Below are positions 27,680-37,104 of a stretch of 46,187 bases of DNA, piece after piece. Where the stretch lies: NCBI GenBank assembly GCA_009602725.1, contig WELB01000014.1:983977-1030163 (forward strand), in the 5' to 3' direction. Under the pieces are notes generated by a model. The model saw only the letters and a list, made by a program, of their open reading frames with translations. It was not told where the DNA came from and did no database searches. Source of the DNA: Spirogloea muscicola (lineage: Eukaryota; Streptophyta; Zygnematophyceae; Spirogloeales; Spirogloeaceae). How positions within the stretch are numbered: position 1 is the first letter of the stretch; every line of letters begins with the position of its first letter. The translations under genes were made by a program, and so were the position numbers.

Positions 27680-28911
27680 TCAGGGCGGCAGCTCGTCAGG
27701 AGTGGACACGCCATCAAGCGGGTCCAATGTGAGATTCGGGAAAGTCTCAACAACAACCGACTTAGCCAGGTGGCGGGCGCGGGCGACCAGCTCGCCCTCG
27801 ACAAGAGTCCGCATGAGCGTGTCAAACTCGGCAACGGCAGTGCCGCTGCGCCGGGCGTCCGCCCACCATTCGCTTCCCTCTGCCCAGAGTGACGAGAAGT
27901 CTGCTAGAGTGCGGGCGTCGTATAGCGCTCGCAGGGCGTCGAAGAAGCCCGGCATGGCCTCGTCAGTTGCGACAAAGAGCCGGCGGCCTGGAGCGATCCC
28001 CAGCCGCGGGAGGATGCGCAGCAGCGCCTGTGGGCGTGTGTCGGCGTCGAGGTGCGGCCACCTGGTGTGGTCGGCGGCACGAGCGCCGCGCTGCACGCGG
28101 ACGGCGTCAAAGTCCCACCGCAGTGCGAGGCAGATGCGGTCAGTGAGGCGCGCCAGCGGCGGCGCGAGCTGCAGCGTCGTAGCCGGCAGGGGGAGCCCGG
28201 CATCGCCTTCGCACACGGCGCCCGGTCCGCGTCCGCCCGCCCGGATCCTCCGCCGCACAACCTGGGTGGCCTGGCCCACGAGCTTGGCGGTCGGCACCGT
28301 CTCGTCTACTTCGCACACCGTCACCTGCAGCGATCGCTCTGGCCACGTCACATTGCTGGCAGCCAGTGGCGGCCCCACATGGCATGCTGAGTGAAGGACC
28401 AAGGTCTATCATACTTAGGGTCAAGGCTCGTGGTCAGGGAATGGTGTTGAGATCCAGAGACGGGATTGTACTGAGGAACTCAAGTCACAAGAAATCACGT
28501 TTGTTAAGAAAGAAAATTAGCAAAACAACATAGATGGAGCAGTGATGGTCTCTCAGAGCTGGGACATACGACTGGGTTTTGGAGGAATGTGCGTGCTCCA
28601 CCCCAGTGAGCTCTGTGGAACCGATAATGGGCTTTAGGCCAATTGTACTTGAAGCAGTCTCATTAGACGGTTATGTCTAATGCGTATCTGTTAAGTCTAA
28701 TGGGTATCTAACAGATGTGCACCTTACGGCTGGGGTGGAAGACGTTCCAGGCCTCCCAGTGGGCCAGGAGCTCAGCGCGGCGCACCGTCGGCACCGCCGC
28801 CTCCAGGCGCTCCAGGTCGTAGTACGAGCGCCAGTCGCCGACGCCGCCGCCGCCACCGCCCGCCGCCGGCGGCAGGCAGAGCTCGGTGTCCAGCACGAGC
28901 GCGCGGCCGAG
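27680..28911 (-). CDS. O-fucosyltransferase-like protein, 3' part
   Basis: Plant GDP-fucose O-fucosyltransferase-type (GT65/GT106-like) C-terminal region; such proteins act in the secretory pathway. Two exons on the minus strand, 28911-28723 and 28324-27680, phase 0 join, about 277 aa. Exon 1 reads LGRALVLDTELCL and YYDLERLEAAVP, the usual N-domain blocks. Exon 2 has KLVGQATQVV, FDAVRVQRGARAAD, WPHLDADTRPQALL, GRRLFVATDEAMPGFFDAL, and AKSVVVETFPNLTLDP near the end, matching the family's IATDE and ETF..L segments. The 5' end is cut by the n at 28912, so signal anchor and early blocks are missing. The family usually has a His-x-Arg-Arg-Gly-Asp-type loop; here it reads RVQRGAR, so activity is doubtful. 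Confidence 0.75.
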
Positions 28912-28912
28912 N
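28912..28912. other. Ambiguous base n joining two different genes
   Basis: On the minus strand the CobW exon ending VNVDARVLGELAGA runs into this n, and the very next in-frame codons are LGRALVL of the fucosyltransferase-like gene. A collapsed gap or misjoin is the simplest reading. Confidence 0.75.
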
Positions 28913-29431
28913 CGCGCCTGCCAGCTCGCCCAGCACCCGGGCGTCCACGTTGACCTGGGCGCAGGTGAGGGCCACGGGCATCTCAAGACTAGGGTTCAAG
29001 AGATTACAATTAGGTTACTTTTAGGTTTAAGTCTAAGTTTAGGTTTAGGCTTGGGCTTAGGTTCAGTATTAGCGTGGCAGCGCAACAAGACAACGGCCGT
29101 CCAGGCAAGCGCACGCCCGAGCCTTGAACCCTCAATCCCAAACCCTGAGCTAAACTCCATAGCTTCACCGCAACGGCGGCGCCTCACCTCGGCGAGGTCA
29201 TTGACCAGGACGCCGATGCGCCGGCCCCCCGTAGCCGCCAGCGCCCCGCTCAGCACCGTCGTCTGCGGCGGCGGCGGCGGCGGCGGTGGCGTCGGCGTCA
29301 AAGTGCCGGAGGGCGGGAAACGGCGCAACGGCTGCGGCGGCGGCCTGGCGGCGGCGGCTGTGCCCCCGCACCTTGCCGGCTCCCAAGAAGCCCGTCAGCA
29401 CCGTCACCGGCACCGCTCGGCGGGGCCGCAT
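28913..29431 (-). CDS. CobW/COG0523 P-loop GTPase, 5' part
   Basis: GTP-dependent metallochaperone family (CobW, ZNG1/CBWD type) that delivers zinc, cobalt or other metals. Three exons on the minus strand: 29431-29372, 29262-29188, 28954-28913 (cut by the n). The first encodes VPVTVLTGFLGAGK, the Walker A motif GFLGAGKT completed by the first residue of exon 2 (TTVLSGALAATGGRRIGVL, then VNDLAE), and exon 3 gives VNVDARVLGEL, the standard AEVN-D block of the family. The CxCC metal site and the C-terminal domain are absent because the gene is interrupted. The start is uncertain: ATG at 29431 leaves only six residues before the first strand, and the upstream sequence is Arg/GCC-repeat. A large intron (28955-29187) carries telomere-like sequence. 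Confidence 0.8.
28986..29150. repeat. Telomere-like TTTAGG tract in CobW intron
   Basis: 28986-29065 has repeated TTTAGGTTTA, TTAGGTTC and CTTAGGTTCAG units; 29127-29150 has AACCCTCAATCCCAAACCCT. Both orientations occur within one intron. Confidence 0.7.
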
Positions 29432-29714
29432 CCTCCGGCGTCGCCGCCACCGCCGCCGCCGCCGCCGCCGGGGCCGCCGCAAGTCGCGGCGGGCGGGGCG
29501 GAGCAGTGCGATCTAGTTACTGGCAGCCGCGAGCAAGACCAGTCACTGTCACTCTCACGCAGCCGTCAGCATCAGGGGCCGTCCCAGGGGCACCGTCAGC
29601 GTCAGGACCATTGACGAGGCGTGGCCTTCTGACAGACGGCCACGTCTCCACGGTGGCGCTCGACATTCACAAACCTAAACTGGAACTCTGCAGAAGCCCT
29701 AATCAGACCTCTTG

Positions 29715-29718
29715 CCCG

Positions 29719-29770
<52 letters not shown>
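29715..29770. repeat. (GCC)n microsatellite
   Basis: About 18 uninterrupted or nearly uninterrupted GCC triplets in the region between the divergent CobW and ABC transporter genes. Confidence 0.95.
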
Positions 29771-30027
29771 TTGGAGACCTCCGTCGACACAAGGTCAGGC
29801 GGTCGGCAGGGAGGAGGGGGAGGAAGGACTGGCCGCCGGCGAGCTCGGCGCCGCGGGGATGGCCGCTGACAGGAGCGGTGGGGAGCAGGCGAGGGCCTGA
29901 AAGGCGGAGGGAGTGAGGGGGTTGCGTGCGGGCGCGAGGGAGGAGGGAGAGAGGGCGAAGGAGGAGTGCGTCCCGCCTGGGGGACGTGAGAGGCTGCCAG
30001 GAGGGGGTATGTGGGGCAGATCGGCAT

Positions 30028-30170
30028 CACAAGAAGAGGGAGGGAGGCAGTGAGGGAGGAGGGAGGGAGGAGAGGGTGGAGGGAGGAACGGAGAGGGAGA
30101 GGGAGAGGGAGAGAGAGAAAGTAACTGAGAGGGAGAGTTTGAGGGGGGGGGAGAGAGAGAGAGGGGAGGT
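30028..30170. repeat. GA-rich (GAGGGA)n tract
   Basis: Purine-only or nearly purine-only run with GGGAGA/GAGAGA units, 65-200 bases upstream of the ABC transporter start. Such GA tracts are common in plant core promoters and leaders. Confidence 0.85.
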
Positions 30171-30234
30171 GGGGGAAGGGCAGGCCAGCCCACAGCGGCC
30201 TCAGCTGCCGCTCTGACATGCGGGCAGAGCCACC

Positions 30235-33200
30235 ATGACGTCAAGCGCAGCTTGCACAGCGCCAGTTGCATGGCTGCCCCTGCGGCAGCAGCAGAGCCGC
30301 AGCCATCGGGCCGTCAGCCTCGCCCACAGCAGGGAGCATGGGCCGGCGCGCCTGTTCAGAACACCCACTTGGACTTGTCGTCCCATCGAGCAACTGGGCC
30401 TTCGTAACGCCCGCCGGAGGCCGGCGGAGCAGCAGCGGCGGCCGCCAGGAGCCGCCGTTGCGGCGCTCGTCGCCGACTTCGCCAGCTCCAGCCCGGGCCG
30501 CGATGAGCTGCACTGGGATGGCGAGCGGCGGCTGGCGGCGCGGCCGCTGGCGCTGCCGGAGCCCCCTGCTGACTCCTCCATCCAGAGCGTGAGTTCCCAT
30601 TGATGCTGGCGCTGCTGAGAGCGAGTGCCTGCACTGCGACAACAGGCACTGATTTGGCTTTAACGGCTGTGGCGGCGGCGCGACGTCAGGTGCTGCCGTA
30701 CCTCTGGGCGCTGGCCTCCGGCGACCGCACACTGCGCTGGCGGCTCGCGGTCGCACTAGTGCTCCTGGTCGCTGGCAAGGTGCTCCGCTCTATCCACTGC
30801 GCCGCTTACTTCTCACTCCTTCTCAAACCCCTACTCCATGTGATCCTCGCTCGCCAATCACATCCGTGAGTCCTCTTTCATCTTCCTGCACCTCATTGAC
30901 TGACCAGCTTCTGCCATGGCAAGCGTGTGCAGGCAGCCGGCCTCGCGGGGCCGCTCCTGTTCAAGCAGGGCCTGGACGGCCTCGCCCAGGCCGGCAGCCT
31001 TAGCCTGGGCCAGCAAGCTGTCCACGCAGCCGTCGCTGCGCTTGTCATGTCGGGAGTCAGCAAGGTGTGCGCCTGACTCGAGTCTCTCTCCCTGCTTCCC
31101 CCCCTCCTTCGTCCGCATTGCTTTTGTGCCTCACCCCTGCCATTTCCGCCCTCCTTCCCTCCACCCTCCATTTCCATCACCTAATACACACTCCATCTGT
31201 GAGCTCCTGCATTTCTTCCTTCATCCACTTTCCCCCTACTTTTCTTTGTGCTCACATTTCCTCTCTCCCCCCCCTCCTCCTCTCTCCACTTTCGGTTTCT
31301 GTCTTCTTTCGTCGCTCTTCTTGTCCCTACTTCTCCTTCTTGCCGCCCCTCTTTCTTTTCCCCTCCCCTCATCCCTTCCCTTTACCTCTCCTGAAGCCCT
31401 TACCTCTCTGTTGCTACTTCCTACTTTCACCATCCCTCCTCCCAGCTCCCTAATCAATGGAAGCTAGGAATTTCCCCTTCTCCTTTCTTCACTCTCTTGT
31501 GCCCTCCAACTTTGGATCTTCATCCCTATACACTTGTTTGACGCAACACTGACTTTCTATTTTCGTTGCTGAATCTGAGGCGACAGCCACAGCTGACCCC
31601 CTGCCAGCTGCCGCATGGCCACTCTGCAGGCCCTGAGTGCGTTGTTTAATGAGGTGCGGTACGTGGTGTTCACACCGGTTGGGCAGGCAACGGGACGCCG
31701 TGTAGCGCTGCAGTTCTTCGAGCACATTCTCGCCATGGACGTGGCTTTCCACCTCGAGCGCAAGACTGGCGGGCTCTCGCGCATCATTGATCGCGGCAAG
31801 CGCTCCGTCACCATGATCTTCCGCGCCGTTGGTGGGCAGCACTCCCTCTCTCTGTCCTTTCTCCTCCCTCCTTCCGTTCTACCTGCCTCCCTTTCCCTCT
31901 CACATGAGACTGGCAGAACTCACGCCGATTCATGAGGGCGCGGCATGGACTGGCGGCGCCGCAGTGTTCACGTTCATCCCCACAGCGGTGGAGCTGGCGC
32001 TGGTGTGCGGGCTGCTGGCAAAGCAGATCAGCCCCGCTTTCGCGGGCGTCGTGCTCCTCACCTTCGTCGCCTACGTTGCGTGGACCATTGCCCTTACCAA
32101 GGCCGCCGCTGCTAGCCGCAAGGAGGTGAGTGGGCATCGCATCCCCCTTGCCCTTGCACGACCTTTCTTCCTCCACAGCTTTCGCTTCACTGCCTCCCTC
32201 ATCTCCGTTCCTCCTACCTCTTCAATCTAGCAAAGTGAGCCTTAAGGCCGCAGACTTGAGGGTCAATCAAGCAATTCTATGCATCAATTAATTAGATAAG
32301 ATGCCATGAAGTATGATGGCTCAAGCATATGAAGCGATGGGCTTATAATGCTGGGCGCCTCCCTTCTCACTACGTCCCTCTTTCCTCGCTTGCAGGTGAA
32401 TCGGCTGGACAATCTCACAACTGGCAAGGTTGTGGACGCGCTCCTCAACTACGAGACCGTTGTCCAGGTTTGCTCTCGGGCATCGACCACCACGCTGCAC
32501 CCCTAAGCCCATCTACCCAGTTCCGCACATGATTGTTCACCTCTCACATAGAGCTCTTCTGGTGCAACAGTTGCCCACTATACTGTACAAATATGTACAT
32601 TATATACATATATGTACATCTATGTACATTATGTATGTCTTCATGTATGCATGGCAGCCAGCCATCATCACGGATACTCGTCCTGTCACTTCCTCCCAAT
32701 CCATCCGCCGGCAGGGGTCGAGACCTGACCCGTGCCGCGCCATGCGGATGCTGTGGCCGTGGTCGCAGTTCAACAATGAGCAGCTGGAGGCGGAGCAGTA
32801 CGACGACCTGCTGCGCAGCTATCAGCAGGCGTCGGTGGAGGCGGAGTATATCTCTGCAAAGCTGAACGGCGGGCAGGCACTGATACTGGCGCTCGGCGTG
32901 GCGACGGTCATGGCCATGGCCGGCATGCGGGTCGCCAAGGGCATCATGACCGCCGGAGACCTCGTGCTCGCCAACGGCCTCATCCTCCAGCTCTCCGTGC
33001 CGCTCCAGGTGCCCCTGGAGCCAGTCCTTCCTCCCTCCTCCCACCCTCTTCCGCCATGCAGCCCCAAGATTATGTGCGGCTGGTTCGTCGTGCCGCCTGG
33101 CCCTCGTTGTCAAGCCATGGAGGCGCCTTCTAGCGGTCCAGGGACTGTCGTAATGGTTGCCTGACGTGCCATGCTTGGTTTCTGTGCACCGCCAGTTCCT

Positions 33201-35895
33201 GGGTTTCCTGTACCGCGACCTGCGGCAGTCTCTCGTGGACATGGATGCTATGTTCACCATCCTCAGGTCCACTCCCGCCTCCCCCCCAATACATGGGCAC
33301 GGTTGGCCAACTGAGATGGATCTGTCGTCTCCAAGTTGCAAGATTTCGCCCACGTTCTTCCATCTGCTCTTTCTTTCGCCAGGACCAAGTCGGCACTGCG
33401 AGATGGCGACGTGGAGCTGGAACCATCAGGGCGTGGCGCGAAGCTGCGCGCGTACAACGTTGAGTTTGGATACACGCCAGCACGCCAGGTCTGTTGAGGC
33501 TCTTGCTTGCCACTTTCAGCCCTGCACAGAATTGTAATTGTCAATGCCTTTTTTCGAAACGAATGCTCTTCTTGTACATCTTCTGGTCTGCTTTCATGTT
33601 GTTGAGGTTTGCGTGAAGATGGCTAATGTTGGCTGCCCTCTTGCACACGGCGCCAGGTGCTAAAGGGCGTGTCCTTTGTGGCGGAGCCCGGGCAAAGCAT
33701 TGCGGTGGTGGGGCCGTCAGGTTCAGGCAAGTCCACAATTGTCAAGCTGCTACTGCGCCTCTACGACCCCCAGGCTGGCACCGTGTACCTTGACAACCAT
33801 GAGATCCGCAGCCTCACCATGGTGCAGACGCAAGCCCTCAATGCATGCGATGGAGGCTGCCGCCGTGTTTGCAGAAAATTCTGGACAGGCAGAGTGCTTT
33901 TATGACATGGCAATCTCATTGCAGTGTCAATATGTTAGGAGAGACTTGGCAAGCAAGGGGGCAACATTGAGATGGAGCTACGTGCAAAGCTAACATTCTT
34001 CCGGCACTAAGCCTGGCCCCTGCATGGGCAAGCAATCCTGACTTAGTGTTGCCTATGGCAGGCGTCGCTGAGGAGTGCCGTAGCGGTTGTGCCGCAGGAC
34101 ACTGTAGGCGGCACCTCCTTCCTGGACCGTGCTTGCAATGTTCCATGTTTAGGGCTGAGAGACAGGATTGCAGATGTGTAGCTAGCTAGTCCTGGGCCAA
34201 GGTGACCTGGTCTTTATATCTGATTAGAGTGAGAGATTTGGGTGATGGGGCTGCTTGCTGGCCGACCATGTCATGTGCAGGTTACAGATGGCCGCTTATG
34301 AAAGACTCTCACTCTTGCAGGTCCTCTTCAATGACACAATTGCGGCCAATATTCGGTATGGCCGGCCGTCGGCAACGGATGAGGAGGTTGAGCAAGCAGC
34401 CAAGCAGGCGGTGAGTCCCCGTGACTCGAAGTCATTGCAGGCTCTGGCCAGCTTCAATCCTCATGAATTCATTACCCATAGGCAAGCCTGCCTGTCACCT
34501 CTTGGAACATTACCACCTAGCCTGCACATGGCTTCTCTGCTGTAGGAAGCGCCCTCTTCATGCGGCTACGTTGACTGTATGGAATGTTCTTGCAGAAGCT
34601 GTATGACGCAATTAAGGGCATGCCTGACGGCTTTGAGACTATGGTCGGCGAGCGTGGTCTCAAGGTCAGCAGGACTCCATGGCAATGCCTGGGTTCCTCT
34701 GAGGAACTACACTTGTCATATTAAGGATCATATATGCCGAGTTGATCTGCACCACGAGTAGACAATGTGTAGATCCTCAGAGGTTGTTTTTGTTGCAATG
34801 GCTTAAGGTGGTCATAATCAGGAAACTTTGATTTTTTATTTGTCTTCATTTATCTTAGCCTTTTATGTTGTTAGTTGCACATGCTGTAATCACCTCTTAT
34901 AGGAGCCCCCTTAGCCCTCTTAATTTGCCTACACAATTCTCATGTTTTATTTTGTCCTTTGCAGCTGAGCGGCGGGGAGAAGCAGCGCGTTGCCATTGCA
35001 CGAGCTTTTCTCAAGGCAAGATTACGCACTTGCTCGCACAAGATTGCCCCACTCCGGTCCTTGCTGAGGACGAGGTTGTGCTGCACTAGCGAGTGCTAGT
35101 GCTAGTGCTCACTTCAATCAACACCCTCTGCAAGCACCTTCAGCAGTGCGTTTGACCTCAAGACAGATAGGTGACACTTGTTCTGTGGCCATACAGGCTC
35201 CGCGGTTGCTCATCTGCGACGAGGCGACAAGTGCGCTGGACTCCCCTACAGAGGCCGCAATTCTGAATTCGCTCAAAGAGCTTGCCAAGGGCCGCACCTG
35301 CCTCTTCGTTGCGCATCGCCTCTCCACTATTATGCATTGCGACAAGATCATTGTGAGTCCCCATGCATCTAAGAGTTCCACATTCCCTTTTCTTGGTATG
35401 CTTGCTGCTTATCTTGGCAATCTCGGCATGTCACTGAAGCTTTTGGTCAGTTGAGCTACTTGCAGCTATTTATTGCTGCAGTATTGAGTATGATTGAGAA
35501 TTTCTCAGGAGAGAATGGACTTCCTTCTGCTTGATCTGCTCTGGCAGGTGATGGAGGCGGGCGTAGTCGTGGAGCAGGGGACGCATCGGGAGCTACTCGT
35601 GCGCAACGGCACGTATGCACACATGTGGACGATGCAGGAGGCTGAGGAGCCCAGTGACCGCGAGCTCAACGGCACCGGCCTGAGCACCAGCGCCAATGGC
35701 CATGGTGCTGCAGCAGACGACCACGCTGCAGGCAACCATGACGGCTGGGCCTACGATAAGGACCTGGTGAACTTCCAGATCGAAAAGCAAGAGGAGCGCG
35801 TGGGCATTCGGGGTGCTGCCTCTGGGATGCGCATGGAAGACTACAGCGCCACCAGCGTTCGCGAAGCCGGTCGAGGCTCCGGGGCCCTTAATTGA
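30235..35895 (+). CDS. ATM3: ATM-type mitochondrial ABC half-transporter (ABCB25/ATM3-like)
   Basis: Inner-membrane exporter of glutathione-bound sulfur species needed for cytosolic Fe-S and molybdenum cofactor synthesis. Sixteen exons: 30235-30588, 30690-30779, 30933-31064, 31630-31831, 31965-32125, 32396-32467, 32769-33008, 33196-33266, 33383-33488, 33657-33821, 34062-34103, 34321-34410, 34596-34664, 34965-35015, 35197-35352, 35548-35895; 782 aa, all in phase. Exon 1 is an Arg/Ala-rich mitochondrial presequence. Transmembrane-domain blocks: [59 protein letters not shown]. Nucleotide-binding domain: Walker [10 protein letters not shown] (495-503), Q-loop VVPQDT, signature LSGGEKQR (599-606), Walker [15 protein letters not shown]-loop His655. 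The intron after exon 14 has a GC donor. The C-tail is longer and more acidic than usual. Confidence 0.95.
31075..31560. repeat. Pyrimidine-rich intron of the ABC transporter
   Basis: Intron 3 (31065-31629) is largely C/T on the coding strand (CTCC, CTTCC runs). Long open frames on either strand across it reflect composition. Confidence 0.8.
32580..32650. repeat. TATGTACAT-type simple repeat in intron
   Basis: Several near-copies of TATGTACAT/ATACATATATG within intron 6 of the ABC transporter. Confidence 0.8.
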
Positions 35896-37104
35896 TTTGG
35901 GCAGTCTTGCGGACTTGCTAACGTCAAGATTCTTGATTGTGTGCATCAAGTACCAGTACTGAGTCTCCTCGAGACTAAGCACTACCCGCGTGCCTTCATC
36001 CTCTATTTATGACCCACGTACAAAAGATACTGAAGCTACAACAGTAGGATTTAATAAAGTCTGGCATCCTTTGACATGCTAGCTGTGTAACTGGCAGCGG
36101 TGCCAAGCATCTGATTTGGATTTAGTGGTCCTCTCATTGAGCTTGTGGGAGTGCCATCAATTCATACACCAACAACAGCCACTTAGAACTTGATTATGAT
36201 GCATGCTCTTTTGTGGGCTTTGGTTGCTTCCTCAGTGGTATCTGGTGAAAATAGTAAGCGAGCACCTAGCACTGTGCTTGCGCAAGGTAGGCTGAGCACT
36301 TTGGGAGCTGGCAGGCAGCCCCATGTGTGATTGCCAGGCAACTGTAACACTGCTTGGCTGCTGCGACAGGAGTGCCACTTGTGTGTCAGGCTGCCCACTG
36401 GGCAGCCTGACCCTTGTCAATTCCAATTCTACTTTGGAGGACTCTTAAGTGATTCAGCTCGCAGAGACAAAGCTACCAAAATAGCCTGCACGAGTCACTG
36501 TTCAAAGTCCTGCATGACTGCGAACCCTTCAATAACTTTGAGATAAACTCTGAGATCTCTTTTGTTGCCAGTAGCTGCGATCAAGCCACATCAACATTTT
36601 ACTACAATCTCCACATTTTACTAGTCTCCACAATTGTCCCACCGATTTCTTGGAGTCTGTGCTATTCTCAATCTTAGCAGCTATGCAACTGATGTCAGCC
36701 CAATGTTTCTCCATGACTGCTCAATTCCTCGCAGAATTTTGTGAAGCCGAAACGGTTATTGGACATGAAGCACCCCATTATATAAAAGCCTATGTCGGTA
36801 AAGATGGTGAGGATGATGGTGGTGGTGATAGTGATCATGCATGCACGTACGCCCCATGCAGGCCACGGATGGCCATGGCCGGGCCGCTTTGCCTGCAGCT
36901 GGCCGGCCATGGCCCACTCGGGCGGACGCCAGTCAGCCGGGTCGCGGCGCTCGCAGGCCCAGGCATTCCGCAAGTGCCTTGCCATACAGTCTTGCTCAGA
37001 GGCTTGCCGAGGCGCGGCTTCGCAAAGCCACATCGGCTGGGCGCAACCCATCAGAAGTGGCGCAGCCCACGTCGCGGCGGCTCAGCCTGCAGTGGAGTTG
37101 GACC
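35896..37104. other. Intergenic region before aspartic protease
   Basis: About 1.2 kb holding the ABC transporter 3' flank and the protease promoter/leader. It contains a perfect palindrome (36385-36411) and a short GGTGAT-type repeat near 36804-36840. Long open frames from 36650 and 36792 have no recognisable motif. Confidence 0.6.
36385..36411. repeat. Perfect palindrome, 13-bp arms
   Basis: GTCAGGCTGCCCA is followed by one base and then its exact reverse complement, 490 bases downstream of the ABC transporter stop. It may be a cruciform or a relic of a short inverted duplication; a terminator role is not expected in a eukaryote. Confidence 0.85.

Noticed and set aside
29602-30219. 205-residue Pro/Arg-rich minus-strand frame
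   Set aside because: Entirely a translation of the (GCC)n and GA-rich tracts.
31067-31467. Long Ser/Leu/Pro-rich plus-strand frames
   Set aside because: They cover the pyrimidine-rich intron 3 of the ABC transporter; flanking exons join in phase without them.
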